DNA of 64,000 nucleotides from Brevibacillus brevis (GCF_001039275.2 NZ_CP030117.1:5001501-5065500), one strand, 5' to 3'. Shown: positions 26,306 to 35,490, counted from the first letter of the stretch. The notes: generated by a model not told the origin, from the sequence alone. Program-made: numbers and translations.

Positions 26306-26974
26306 ATGAAAACACTCCTGCGAATTGCCATCGCTTTAGCCATGGTGTTAACCATGTCAAGCGGTGCTTTTGCTGCTCCAAATCCTGCCGCTTACGAGGC
26401 GAAGTTTGTAGGATTAAAGGAAACTTACAATGCTGGTGAATCGATTAAGCTATCTGTAGAAACAAAAACAGCCGGGCAGATTACCGATGCCAAGTTTTTG
26501 CTGAAAACAATTGGTGGCAATGATAAGGATAAGATCACCAGTGTCCGAACTACCCATAGCAAAACCAAAGCTACCTATACAACCACAGGTTACCTGAAGC
26601 CTACCTCTCAAGGTATCTACTTGCTCGCTTACCAAGCCACTCACAAGAGCCTTGAAGGAGAAAAGAAAATAGAACTCATTGCAACTCTTTCGATCAAGGA
26701 CCCAAATAAAATCACCTTGAATGTCACACCGAACACCATCCATGTCAAAAAAGGCAAAGAAGTGCCTATTCTCATCACATACAGTTCAAAATCCACTCCT
26801 CAATTCACTTACAGTACACAGGTTACTGAGCTTTACACGAAGCGGGTCGGCAATGAAAACAAGAAAGTTGTCCTCTTCAAAGCTGAAAAAGCCGGAAAAT
26901 TTACAATCAATGTCACTGCCAAGAACAAATACGATGAAGTGTCCGAAGCAGTTGAGATCGTTGTTTCGGATTAA
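26306..26974 (+). CDS. Secreted beta-sandwich protein of unknown function
   Basis: A 222-residue protein with a clear Sec signal peptide (MKTLLRIAIALAMVLTMSSG ending AFAAP). The mature part has two Ig-like beta domains: one around GLKETYNAGESIKLSVETKT and one around ITLNVTPNTIHVKKGKEVPI, rich in Thr and Lys and free of cysteine. It resembles extracellular Ig-like domains but no family is recognised. AGGGAAA precedes the ATG. Monocistronic, ending at a bidirectional terminator. Confidence 0.7.
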   Translation: MKTLLRIAIALAMVLTMSSGAFAAPNPAAYEAKFVGLKETYNAGESIKLSVETKTAGQITDAKFLLKTIGGNDKDKITSVRTTHSKTKATYTTTGYLKPTSQGIYLLAYQATHKSLEGEKKIELIATLSIKDPNKITLNVTPNTIHVKKGKEVPILITYSSKSTPQFTYSTQVTELYTKRVGNENKKVVLFKAEKAGKFTINVTAKNKYDEVSEAVEIVVSD

Positions 26975-27010
26975 AAGATAATATCGAGCACGATCATTTC
27001 TGGCCATACC

Positions 27011-27049
27011 AAAAATCCCGTCCCCTTTTGATAGGGCAACGGGATTTTT
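27011..27049. terminator. Bidirectional terminator
   Basis: AAAAATCCCGT and ACGGGATTTTT form an 11-bp stem with a small inner CCCC/GGG element, between the convergent secreted-protein and Crp/Fnr-family genes. Confidence 0.92.
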
Positions 27050-27083
27050 AACTGGTTGGCTCTATTTCCATCCACGATAACAA

Positions 27084-27788
27084 CTACACTCTCTCCAATG
27101 CTTCTCTCAAACGTTCCTGATGCAGCCATAACGGCTTACGCAGACCAGTCTTCTTCACAACACCTTCCGCTGTTAGCTCGTGAAGCGTCTCCGTCACCGT
27201 TTCACGAATACATCCCATCATGCTAGCCAGCTCCTGATGCGTCAGGTTCACTGCCAGCTCGATCCATTCTGGTGCATCATCCTGAGGTTCTCCCCCATAT
27301 TTCTCGCACAGCTTGCCCAGCAAATACAGAAGACGCTGACGCACACTACCATACGCCATGAGCTCCATCATTTCTTCTACCTCTTGCAAACGATTCGAGA
27401 CAATCTCGATAAAATGCAAGGCAAGCCTCGGCTTCTCTAGCATCAGCTCTTCAAATTGTCCTTTATCAATCGAACAAATCACCGAATCTTCCCACGCTTC
27501 GGCGTACATATTGGTTGAACTAATCGTAAACGAGCCGATCTCGCCAAACACATGGCCCGTGCCGAGCAAATCAATCGTTAGCTCTTTGCCGTCAGCCGAA
27601 AGCTTGTATAAACGAACCTTCCCGGCCTTGATCAAAAACAGCCTTTTCTGCTCCAGGTGAGGGGTGGAAATCATCGTTCCTTTTTTGACCACTTCCATAG
27701 GAGTCGCTGGTTCCAATTGGGCTAGCTCCACTTCACTTAACGACTGAAACAAATTGATGCGGGATAAAAACTTCTCCTTTTCGATCAC
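27084..27788 (-). CDS. Crp/Fnr-family transcriptional regulator
   Basis: A 234-residue regulator with an N-terminal cyclic-nucleotide-binding-like jelly roll (about 10-125; KAGKVRLYKLSADGKELTID, GHVFGEIG), a dimerisation helix and a C-terminal winged helix (LTHQELASMMGCIRETVTET). There is no cysteine cluster at either end, so iron-sulfur sensing is not expected; the only cysteines lie in ICSIDKGQFE, KLCEKYG and the recognition helix. The start is GTG at 27788 after AGGAGG. It is monocistronic. Effector unknown. It differs clearly from the Fnr encoded at 47040-47747. Confidence 0.88.
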   Translation of the reverse strand: MIEKEKFLSRINLFQSLSEVELAQLEPATPMEVVKKGTMISTPHLEQKRLFLIKAGKVRLYKLSADGKELTIDLLGTGHVFGEIGSFTISSTNMYAEAWEDSVICSIDKGQFEELMLEKPRLALHFIEIVSNRLQEVEEMMELMAYGSVRQRLLYLLGKLCEKYGGEPQDDAPEWIELAVNLTHQELASMMGCIRETVTETLHELTAEGVVKKTGLRKPLWLHQERLREALERV

Positions 27789-27897
27789 GGTTCACTTCCT
27801 CCTGCTCACTGTAGGCTGGACTACATATTGTATGGATCACTCCCATTATACTCCTCGTTAAGGAATGGATTTCGAATGAACAAAGGAGTGTAAACCG

Positions 27898-28239
27898 TTG
27901 AACACATTCATCATGATTCTTTCACTGATTTTGGCCTTGATGTTTTCCATCTCTGTGTTAATGAAGTTTTCACGCGCAACATCTATGCTCCAGCACTGGA
28001 AGGAATATGGGTACCCACTTTGGTTCATGGACATGATTGCCTCACTTGAGCTGGTCGGAGTTATCGGCGTGATTAGCTCCTTTTGGATTCCTGGAGTATT
28101 AACACTCGCTTGCATCCTGTTCGCCATCCTCATGCTTGGAGCTATCCATGCCCATCTTTTTCGGGCAAAGCATAAGCCCGTCATGGCGATAAATGCGGTA
28201 TTTATGCTTATTTGCTCGTTGCTTCTCCTTTGGCTTTAA
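27898..28239 (+). CDS. DoxX-like small membrane protein
   Basis: A 113-residue protein with four predicted membrane helices and the DoxX-like pattern KFSRATSMLQHWKEYGYPLW followed by SLELVGVIGVISSFW and AIHAHLFRAKH. The start is TTG at 27898 with AAAGGAG 8 bp upstream. Function of the family is not firmly established. Its TAA stop overlaps the stop of the convergent DUF3267 gene within a single TTAA. Confidence 0.8.
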   Translation: MNTFIMILSLILALMFSISVLMKFSRATSMLQHWKEYGYPLWFMDMIASLELVGVIGVISSFWIPGVLTLACILFAILMLGAIHAHLFRAKHKPVMAINAVFMLICSLLLLWL

Positions 28240-28853
28240 TCGTTTTCGGGCGCTTTCCAATACGTCTTTTGTCCGTTACTGATCAAGATTGCCTGTTTCG
28301 GAACTTGCTTCATTACCAGGAAAAGATTCAGCATATCGACTGATGAAGCGATTGCGTTTATCAAAACCAAAAATTTTAATACGGTAGTGAACAGCCCCAA
28401 AAAACCTAGAAGAAATGGCAGCAAAACCGAAAGGATAATGAATGGGGCGATGGTAATCAGTATATATCGTGATTTTGGAATCTTTTCTTCCGTTGCGACA
28501 AACCCTCCAAACAAGGTAAGCCCCATCCATGTCTTTTCTGATCTCATGAAATTGGGGATAAAAATCAAATGCAAGCATTCATGAAAAATAACCAAGGCAA
28601 GTAAGAACAAAATCACACTGAAGTCAATGGATATGGATAGAGAGCCGGATGTCAGTCCAAATTCCTGAAGGGATATTGGCGAAAAAATATGGATGATCCC
28701 AAAGGCAATGAGTGCATTGATCAGCATGAAAGGAATCGATAAAAGAGTGGCCTTGCCCAAACTCTGTGGTTCTTTCAGTGGAACCCATTCCTTTTTCATC
28801 AACTCGAGATGTACATGTTCATGGTACTGGGGCAGTTTGGTTGTGATTCTCAT
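28236..28853 (-). CDS. DUF3267 putative zincin membrane protease
   Basis: A 205-residue membrane protein with four to five helices and the zinc-binding motif HECLH in VIFHECLHLIFIPNF (near residue 90), as in the DUF3267 peptidase-like family. A second conserved region is LTLFGGFVATEEKIPKSRY. Site-2-protease-like activity is a family prediction without direct proof. AGGAGG precedes the ATG. It is a single gene, convergent with the DoxX-like gene with overlapping stops. Confidence 0.85.
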   Translation of the reverse strand: MRITTKLPQYHEHVHLELMKKEWVPLKEPQSLGKATLLSIPFMLINALIAFGIIHIFSPISLQEFGLTSGSLSISIDFSVILFLLALVIFHECLHLIFIPNFMRSEKTWMGLTLFGGFVATEEKIPKSRYILITIAPFIILSVLLPFLLGFLGLFTTVLKFLVLINAIASSVDMLNLFLVMKQVPKQAILISNGQKTYWKAPEND

Positions 28854-28921
28854 AAAAAACCTCCTTCCTTTCTAGTAAGACGTTCATTCTATGTGTTCAG
28901 TTTCTTCGAGGGAGAGTAAAT

Positions 28922-28964
28922 AAAAAAGGCTATCTCCTGAGCTTCCTTGGAGACTAGCCTTTTT
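28922..28964. terminator. Terminator between DUF3267 and CDF genes
   Basis: AAAAAGGCTA and TAGCCTTTTT form a 10-bp outer stem with an inner TCTCC/GGAGA element. It lies just beyond the stop of the cation efflux gene at 28976. Confidence 0.9.
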
Positions 28965-28975
28965 CTCATGCTCAA

Positions 28976-29911
28976 TTATGCTTGCTTAAGCAAAAATTGC
29001 TTGCCATATTCCCCGTGATCCAGAATCGTCGGGTGCTCGATCTGAATCGTCGAATGGTCAATTCCGTACTTCGTTTGCAAAATGTGATTAATCGCCAGAA
29101 TGACACAATACGGTTGGATTCCTTCACGAACAAACACATGTGCTGTCAGGGAGTAATGTTCCGTGGATACCGCCCACAGGTGCAGCTCATGAACATCCTC
29201 CACGCCCTCTACTTCACTGAGGTCCTGACGGATTTGATCGAGATCAAACTGCTCTGGAACAGATTCCATCAACACGAGCAGCGATTCACGAATAATTTTG
29301 GCACCACCTGTAAAAATAATTCCCCCAATCACCAAGCTGATCAACGGGTCGAACAGGTAGTAGCCGGTCATGTAAATGAGAATTGCCGACGTAATCACAC
29401 CAACGGAGCTGAGCAAATCTCCAATAAAGTGCCATAACGCGCTTTTTACATTGAGGTTGTCTTCTTCCTTCATACTGCGGGAAAGTACGATGGTCAGCAC
29501 GATGTTTACAACCAAACCGATGGATGCAATGGTCAGCATCAACTGCAAATCAACGTCTTGCGGATTAATCATCCGTTTGATCCCTTCAATGACAATCCCG
29601 ATCGAAATCACGGCAAGAGCCAAGCCATTCAAGAACGAAGCAATAATTTCAAAACGGAGAAATCCGAACGTGTACTTCTTCGTCGGCTTACGTGTCGCCA
29701 TATAAATAGCGGTCATACTCAACCCTAAAGCAAAGACGTCAGAAATCATATGGGCGGAGTCGGACAGGAGCGCGAGTGAATTGGACATCAAGCCTCCCAC
29801 AACCTCCACGATCGTAAAAAACAACGTCAATAGGAGCGTAATCCACAATGTTTTCTTCGATGTTTGCTGTTCTTTCACATGATCAAGATGGTGAAAATCA
29901 CCCTTTTTCAT
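28976..29911 (-). CDS. Cation diffusion facilitator (CzcD-type metal efflux)
   Basis: A 311-residue CDF transporter that exports divalent metal (Zn, Co or Cd) in exchange for protons or K+. Six helices are expected. Helix II carries SNSLALLSDSAHMISDVFAL with the HxxxD site and helix V carries SALWHFIGDLLSSVGVI with HxxxD; Asp plus His at both suggests zinc/cobalt rather than manganese. The cytoplasmic tail (EGVEDVHELHLWAVS) is the usual dimerisation domain. The ATG at 29911 follows GAGGTG. Monocistronic. Confidence 0.93.
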   Translation of the reverse strand: MKKGDFHHLDHVKEQQTSKKTLWITLLLTLFFTIVEVVGGLMSNSLALLSDSAHMISDVFALGLSMTAIYMATRKPTKKYTFGFLRFEIIASFLNGLALAVISIGIVIEGIKRMINPQDVDLQLMLTIASIGLVVNIVLTIVLSRSMKEEDNLNVKSALWHFIGDLLSSVGVITSAILIYMTGYYLFDPLISLVIGGIIFTGGAKIIRESLLVLMESVPEQFDLDQIRQDLSEVEGVEDVHELHLWAVSTEHYSLTAHVFVREGIQPYCVILAINHILQTKYGIDHSTIQIEHPTILDHGEYGKQFLLKQA

Positions 29912-29932
29912 ACGTATCACCTCTGTCCATTT

Positions 29933-29950
29933 AAATTATAAAAATTATAA
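29933..29950 (-). promoter_or_regulatory. Tandem 9-bp repeat in the CDF promoter
   Basis: AAATTATAA occurs twice head to tail. On the minus strand this gives two TATAAT hexamers 21 bp or more upstream of the CDF start codon. It is a probable -10 region; a metal-sensor operator is possible but not shown. Confidence 0.4.
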
Positions 29951-30053
29951 TGTAAGAATTAATGTAATCATATCCTCTTTTACGACAATATTCAAATGAA
30001 CATTTTATGGATCATACAAGTGATTTTCATTACCAGTCATCTCGTACCAAGAC

Positions 30054-30083
30054 AAAAAAAGCCTCATCCAAAAGGATTAGGCT
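30054..30083 (-). terminator. Terminator of the cell-wall-sugar operon
   Basis: AGCCTAATCC and GGATGAGGCT form a 10-bp stem (one mismatch) with a 4-nt loop, followed by TTTTTTT on the minus strand, immediately past the murQ stop. Confidence 0.93.
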
Positions 30084-30085
30084 GA

Positions 30086-31000
30086 TCATTCCTGATTGTG
30101 ATTCCCTTCCAAAATCCGTCGAATATTCCCCTTGTACTGGGTGAGCAACTGCCTTGCCTCTTCTGCTGGCAACCCCGTCTTTTGCATCACGATCGCCAGT
30201 TTTGCGTCACCGTCTGCCTTGTGCAACAGTTTATCTGCCTCATCGGTAGAGACATGGGTCGCTTCTGCCACGATTTGTTTTGCCCGTTCCTTCAGTTTCT
30301 CATTGGTTACTTGCACATTGACCATCAAATTTTTGTACACTTTCCCCAACCGTACCATACATCCGGTCGTAATCATATTGAGAACCATCTTCTGCGCCGT
30401 CGCTGCTTTTAAGCGTGTCGATCCGGTCACCACCTCTGGCCCTACTACCACATTAATCGCTACATCCACACCTTGACTGATCTGCGCTACCTGGTTGCAG
30501 GACAACGAAATGACTTTTGCCTGCTGCCTTCTTGCTTCCGCCAATGCTCCGATGACATAAGGTGTCCGACCACTCGCCGCAATTCCTACCACGGCATCCC
30601 CTGCCTTTACGCCGTAGGCAATCACATCTTCTCTGCCGTTCTGCTCCACGTCTTCGGCTCCCTCGACTGCCTTGACGATCGCTTTTTCCCCGCCTGCTAT
30701 GATTCCCTGCACCAATGAGGGGTCCGTCCCAAAGGTTGGGGGGCATTCAGCAGCATCGAGCAAGCCCAATCTCCCACTCGTGCCCGCTCCAAAGTAAAAG
30801 AGCCTTCCGCCGTTTTCCAGACATTCTGCGACCAAATCAACGGCCGCTGCAATCGAAGCCAGCTCCTTTTCAACGGCAAACGCAACTGTTTTATCCTCTT
30901 CATTCATAATCTGGACAATTTCTATCGTAGAGAATTTATCCAGCTCTTCTGTTTTCCGATTTCTAGTTTCAGTCGTTAAATCACGCAGGTGAAACTTCAT
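30086..31000 (-). CDS. murQ: N-acetylmuramic acid 6-phosphate etherase
   Basis: A 304-residue cytoplasmic SIS-domain enzyme, exactly the length of B. subtilis MurQ. It cleaves the lactyl ether of MurNAc-6-phosphate to GlcNAc-6-phosphate and D-lactate. Seen are FYFGAGTSGRLGLLDAAECP (sugar-phosphate loop with catalytic Glu), GIIAGGEKAIVKAVEGAEDV and the C-terminal UBA-like tail DGDAKLAIVMQKTGLPAEEA. The start is the ATG at 31000 after GGGAGG. It is the last gene of the operon running from 37843, downstream of nagZ. Confidence 0.96.
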   Translation of the reverse strand: MKFHLRDLTTETRNRKTEELDKFSTIEIVQIMNEEDKTVAFAVEKELASIAAAVDLVAECLENGGRLFYFGAGTSGRLGLLDAAECPPTFGTDPSLVQGIIAGGEKAIVKAVEGAEDVEQNGREDVIAYGVKAGDAVVGIAASGRTPYVIGALAEARRQQAKVISLSCNQVAQISQGVDVAINVVVGPEVVTGSTRLKAATAQKMVLNMITTGCMVRLGKVYKNLMVNVQVTNEKLKERAKQIVAEATHVSTDEADKLLHKADGDAKLAIVMQKTGLPAEEARQLLTQYKGNIRRILEGNHNQE

Positions 31001-31038
31001 CCAGTTACCTCCCACCCATCTACTCTCATCTTCTCTTT

Positions 31039-32652
31039 CTACCCCACACCATGCTGCTTTTTCTCCGATGGAAACAGGCTGACCGGAAGATGTCCAGCGG
31101 CCTTTCGTTCCCCGAACAAAATGTCTGCCACAAGCTCGATGGCATGGTACGTATGGTCGTAAACGGCGAGAAACGCATCGACCTCTGGCATTACCAAGAG
31201 ATCATACGGATTTCGCAAGGCGACAGCCACGACCTTTTTCCCCTGTTGAACGAGCCGATTCACCAGCACCGATTGGCCTTTAAAGATATGGGCATTGTAC
31301 GTAAAAACGACGATTTGCTCCAAAGATGCCATCTCATTCTCCACAAGATCCACTTCATCCTCTGTCGGGTTGAGTGTCGACATCATATGGTATTCAACTT
31401 CTCGATATTTTCTCAATGGTGCGACCAAATCCCCAGAAGCTGCTTGCCCATCCTCTGCCAAAGTAAGGTTGGAAATCCCCGGAAAAATCACCCCGAGCGG
31501 TTGCGTGCTTCTCTGTAAAGGAAGCAACTGATGCTCATTTTTCACCAAGGTTATGGCTTGGGCGAGGGCATCTTTCGCCATGTCTGCATGTTGAACACAG
31601 TCAAAGGAAGGGCCATTTTCTCGCAAGCAATGCTCCCAGGAAAGAAATCGTATCTTTAATTGAAGCACGCGATTTACCGCTTCGTTGACCCGCTCATCTG
31701 ACAGCTCCCCCGAATGAATGGCCGCAACGAGGCGTTCATACGTTTTTTGCTGAACTTCATGCGTGTGGGAAACCAGAACCAGATCGATCCCAGCCTGCAC
31801 ACAACGCACCGCCGCTTCCGGAACCCCGATGGTACCCGCAATGGCTGCCATCTCCATACAATCCGTTATGGCGACCCCATCAAAGCCGAGCGACTCACGC
31901 AAAATTCCCGTCACGATCTCCTTGGAATACGTAGCAGGAGAACCCGACGCATCCATACTCGGCAAACTGATATGTCCAACCATCACCATGGGGACTCCTG
32001 CCGCGATACTGCGCTGGAATGGAACCAACTCGACCTGATCCAGTCGCGTCCGATCATGCCCAAGCACAGGAACGGCTTCATGAGAATCAGTGCTCGTATC
32101 ACCATGACCGGGGAAGTGCTTGATAGAGGGAATGACACCGCTCGCGAGCAAGCCTTGAATAGCGGCCTCACCAAACCGCGCCACCTGCTCTGCCGCTTCT
32201 CCAAAAGACCGCACCCCAATGACCGGATTGTCCGCATTATTGTTCACATCGACTGTCGGGGCAAAATTGACTGAAATCCCTGCTGCACGCAGCTCCTCAC
32301 CTGTTGCCTGGTAGATGCGCTTGGCTTGATCGAGATTGCCTGTCGCACCCAAAGCCATCGCGCCTGGAAAGCGCGTCGCCCCTTTTTGCAGACGGGAAAC
32401 CACGCCATTTTCCTGGTCGGTCCCGATCAACAACGGATAGGGATGCCAAGACTCATACGCCCAGCTCTGGAGCTTCTGTACGCGCTGATAGGTCTCCTCC
32501 GGTGTCCCGATATTGCGGCTAAAAAGAATCACATTGCCAATCTGTTTTTGCTTGATCCACGCTTCCATTTCTTCGGGAATATCCAGCGTAGGGTAACCGA
32601 TCATCAGCAGTTGCCCGACCTTCTGTTCCACTGTCATATGTTCGGCTTGCAT
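31039..32652 (-). CDS. nagZ: Beta-N-acetylglucosaminidase, glycoside hydrolase family 3
   Basis: A 537-residue GH3 enzyme that releases terminal GlcNAc from muropeptides or GlcNAc-MurNAc. The family motif KHFPGHGDTSTDSHEAVPVL contains the Asp-His acid/base dyad, and the nucleophile Asp lies in GVAITDCMEMAAI. A C-terminal alpha/beta-sandwich domain follows, as in B. subtilis NagZ. No signal peptide is visible, so it probably acts in the cytoplasm on imported disaccharide, unlike the secreted B. subtilis enzyme. The ATG at 32652 is used; an upstream GTG lies inside the ribosome site. Confidence 0.94.
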   Translation of the reverse strand: MQAEHMTVEQKVGQLLMIGYPTLDIPEEMEAWIKQKQIGNVILFSRNIGTPEETYQRVQKLQSWAYESWHPYPLLIGTDQENGVVSRLQKGATRFPGAMALGATGNLDQAKRIYQATGEELRAAGISVNFAPTVDVNNNADNPVIGVRSFGEAAEQVARFGEAAIQGLLASGVIPSIKHFPGHGDTSTDSHEAVPVLGHDRTRLDQVELVPFQRSIAAGVPMVMVGHISLPSMDASGSPATYSKEIVTGILRESLGFDGVAITDCMEMAAIAGTIGVPEAAVRCVQAGIDLVLVSHTHEVQQKTYERLVAAIHSGELSDERVNEAVNRVLQLKIRFLSWEHCLRENGPSFDCVQHADMAKDALAQAITLVKNEHQLLPLQRSTQPLGVIFPGISNLTLAEDGQAASGDLVAPLRKYREVEYHMMSTLNPTEDEVDLVENEMASLEQIVVFTYNAHIFKGQSVLVNRLVQQGKKVVAVALRNPYDLLVMPEVDAFLAVYDHTYHAIELVADILFGERKAAGHLPVSLFPSEKKQHGVG

Positions 32653-32682
32653 GGAATCCACCTCCCTACCGACTTGCTCTTG

Positions 32683-33645
32683 TTATGAGAATGCTTTGCC
32701 GTACTTCGCATACTGCTTCCAACTGCGATAACCGAGCCTCGCATAGAAGTCGACCAGCGTCGTCCAATCGATCACAATGTTTGGAATACCGCGATTCCGC
32801 AAAGCCACAATGCCCGCCTCCACAATCGCTAGTCCCAAACCTCGACCTCTATACTCCGCATCCACGCCCAGTGGACCGATGCCGCCCAGCCCATCTGCAA
32901 ACAATGGTGCCCAGTATACGTTTTGGGCAATAAACGGAGAATGAGTATCATTGATTCGGCAAAAACCGACGATCTCACCGTGCAGCTCCACCACGACGAA
33001 TTCGCGTCCAGTTCCTCCCCGCTGAAAATAGTGAATGGCTTCATACTCCCAGCGCCCGGGAAAGCATCGATGCAGGAAGGCCAAGAAGGCATCTTGGTCC
33101 GCCCTCGTCAACAGTCGAAAGCGGCCATCTGGTACCTCTGGCAATTCTAGCTCCGCTGGTTCGAGATACTGGCCTAACAGATCGTTCTCCAGCCGCTCCT
33201 CCGAGTGATACCCTTGTCTCTCAAACCACGCTTTTACGTCCGCAGATTCATCGGGTATGCCCGGGAAATAATGATACGGATCGCGTCCCAGCAAGACCTT
33301 TTCTACCCCTTGCTCTCGCAACGCATTTTCTGCCCTTGCCAGCAATTCACGTCCGACCCCTTGCCCGCGATGAGAGGTAGAAACGAGTAAGACCTGTATC
33401 CAGCCAATGCCTTTCCCCAACTGAATGTCGAGCTTTTCCTGCCAGCATTTGGCCACGACAAAACCGACAGGACGCTGCGTCACAGCATCTACCGCAATCC
33501 ACGACCCGGCTTTGACTACATTCTGATCCTCGAAGCTGTTTTGCCGCATGAGCCCAGGCCGCATGGGAAAGCGCTCACCCAACTCCTGATTCCACAGCTC
33601 ACACAGAGCGTCCGCATATTGATCGTCCCAAGGTACGTATTGCAT
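32683..33645 (-). CDS. Tandem GNAT-domain acetyltransferase
   Basis: A 320-residue protein with two GNAT folds. The first (about 1-160) carries the acetyl-CoA motif SHRGQGVGRELLARAENALR; the second (about 170-320) carries VDAEYRGRGLGLAIVEAGIV and ends VIDWTTLVDFYARLGYRSWK. AAGGAGG precedes the ATG. It lies between the permease genes and nagZ in the cell-wall-sugar operon, so it may acetylate an amino sugar such as glucosamine or muramic acid, or protect a muropeptide. This is inference from position. Confidence 0.85.
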   Translation of the reverse strand: MQYVPWDDQYADALCELWNQELGERFPMRPGLMRQNSFEDQNVVKAGSWIAVDAVTQRPVGFVVAKCWQEKLDIQLGKGIGWIQVLLVSTSHRGQGVGRELLARAENALREQGVEKVLLGRDPYHYFPGIPDESADVKAWFERQGYHSEERLENDLLGQYLEPAELELPEVPDGRFRLLTRADQDAFLAFLHRCFPGRWEYEAIHYFQRGGTGREFVVVELHGEIVGFCRINDTHSPFIAQNVYWAPLFADGLGGIGPLGVDAEYRGRGLGLAIVEAGIVALRNRGIPNIVIDWTTLVDFYARLGYRSWKQYAKYGKAFS

Positions 33646-33668
33646 CGGATGCTAGCCTCCTTAACGCC

Positions 33669-34496
33669 CTATTTCAATCCAGAAGTTTTGGAGCCTTCCA
33701 CAAAATATTTCTCCGCAAACAAAAACACGATCAAAATCGGGATCAAGCTGATCAATGCCCCCGCTACCAGCAGTTGGTCCTCTGTCTTGTACTGACCGCT
33801 CAAAGACAAAATCCCGATCGGCAGCGTAAAGTTCTCGTCCGAAATGAGATAAATGACCGGCGCCAAAATCTCATTCCACTTCCCCATAAACGTAAAGACT
33901 GCCAGTGTTGCCAAGGAAGGCTTGCACATCGGCAAAAACACTCGCCAGTAAATCTGGAACGGATTGCAGCCATCCAGCTTTGCCGCTTCCTCGTAATCCT
34001 TCGGGATGTTCAAAAATGCTTGCCTCATTAAAAAAATGGCAAACGGCTGTCCGAGCCACTCCAAAATCCAAAGCGGAGCCAACGTGTCGAGCAGTCCCAA
34101 ATTTTTAAAGATAATAAACTGTGGGACGATCGTGACGATCCCCGGGATCATCATCGTTCCCAGCACAATCATGAACAGCGTGTCGCGAAAAGGAAAACGC
34201 AGCCTTGCAAAGGCAAAGGCAATCATCGAGCTGGACAATAGGGCCCCGATAACCGAGAGAATCGCGACAATCAGACTGTTGATCGTATAGCTGCTAAAAT
34301 TCGCCTGTTCCCACACGGTTGTATAGTTGCTCCACTGTGCTGGATTGGGCAGCCATTCTGGCGGAAATTGCATGTACTGCTTGTAAGTTTTCAGCGAGTT
34401 AAACACGGTCGTTAAAAACGGAACCAGCATAATCAAGGCACTGGCTATGACAAACAGGTATCCAACGATTTTATTGAGAGGAAAACGCTTTTGCAT
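33669..34496 (-). CDS. Sugar ABC transporter permease (MalG type)
   Basis: A 275-residue membrane protein with six helices and the EAA coupling loop IPKDYEEAAKLDGCNPFQIYW near residue 180, as in carbohydrate uptake transporter-1 permeases. It pairs with the permease encoded 17 bp upstream and the lipoprotein at 35491-36822. AAGGAGG precedes the ATG. No ATPase is encoded in the operon, so a shared MsmX-like ATPase is expected. Context suggests GlcNAc-MurNAc or related amino sugars as substrate. Confidence 0.94.
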   Translation of the reverse strand: MQKRFPLNKIVGYLFVIASALIMLVPFLTTVFNSLKTYKQYMQFPPEWLPNPAQWSNYTTVWEQANFSSYTINSLIVAILSVIGALLSSSMIAFAFARLRFPFRDTLFMIVLGTMMIPGIVTIVPQFIIFKNLGLLDTLAPLWILEWLGQPFAIFLMRQAFLNIPKDYEEAAKLDGCNPFQIYWRVFLPMCKPSLATLAVFTFMGKWNEILAPVIYLISDENFTLPIGILSLSGQYKTEDQLLVAGALISLIPILIVFLFAEKYFVEGSKTSGLK

Positions 34497-34513
34497 GGCT
34501 ACCTCCTTGCCTC

Positions 34514-35461
34514 TTAATCATAATGAACCCATTTCTTTTGGAGCTTGAATTGGATGAGCGTAATGGCAAGCAGGATGAGGAACAACACCCACGCGATGGC
34601 AGAGGCATAGCCCATTTTGAAAAAGCTGAATGCTTGGCGGAACATGAACAGCATCAGGACGAGGCTAGCGTTATTCGCACCACCTGTCGAGCCTGCCTCT
34701 GTAGAGCCCCCGGTCATGACAAAAATCTGCTCGAAGTTTTGGAAGGAGTAAATCGTATTCAAAATGACGACCAGAAACGTCGTGCCGGAAATCATCGGGA
34801 CTGTCACCCGCCAAAACTTTTGCCAAGCGTTGGCTCCATCAATCGAGGCTGCCTCGTACATGTCAGAAGAAATTCCTTGCAGCCCAGCGAGAAAAATAAT
34901 CATCATGTAGCCGACTGATTTCCAGATGGCGATGAGAACCAAGACCGGGATGACCCAGAATTCATCAATCAGCCAGTTTTGCGGGGCTAGCCCAAGCTTA
35001 GACAGAAAAGCATTGGCAAAACCGATCCGCTGGTTAAATACCGCATCCGCTACATACGCGATCACCGTCCATGAGGAGATAACCGGCAAAAAGTGAACCA
35101 TCCTGAAAAATTTCAAGCCCTTCAACTTTTGATTCAGGGCCACTGCTAACAGCAACGCCAAAAACGTTTTGGCCGGAACGTACAGGATCGTAAAATAGAC
35201 CGTATTCCATAACGCGCGATAAAACAGCGGGTCTTCAAACAGCTTTGCATAGTTGTCCAAGCCCGTCCATTTAGGCGGATTTAAAATATCGTAGTCTGAA
35301 AAGCTGAAGTACAATGAAGCGACCGATGTTCCCACGACGAACACGAGAAAGTGGATAAGATAAGGGGAGACCAGGAGCAGTCCCCATCTCCCCTCGCTAT
35401 CCAACCCTTTTCTCTTTTTCACAGCAGACTTCGCCTGTTGCTTGGTTTGCAGCTCTAGCAT
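34514..35461 (-). CDS. Sugar ABC transporter permease (MalF type)
   Basis: A 315-residue membrane protein, with a soluble basic N-terminus, six helices, and the EAA loop ISSDMYEAASIDGANAWQKF. It forms the permease with the gene 17 bp downstream. The start is taken at the ATG at 35461; a GTG at 35470 lies nearer the ribosome site and cannot be excluded. It is the second transport gene after the binding protein. Confidence 0.92.
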   Translation of the reverse strand: MLELQTKQQAKSAVKKRKGLDSEGRWGLLLVSPYLIHFLVFVVGTSVASLYFSFSDYDILNPPKWTGLDNYAKLFEDPLFYRALWNTVYFTILYVPAKTFLALLLAVALNQKLKGLKFFRMVHFLPVISSWTVIAYVADAVFNQRIGFANAFLSKLGLAPQNWLIDEFWVIPVLVLIAIWKSVGYMMIIFLAGLQGISSDMYEAASIDGANAWQKFWRVTVPMISGTTFLVVILNTIYSFQNFEQIFVMTGGSTEAGSTGGANNASLVLMLFMFRQAFSFFKMGYASAIAWVLFLILLAITLIQFKLQKKWVHYD

Positions 35462-35490
35462 GGTTGTCACACATCCTCACTGATAGATGA

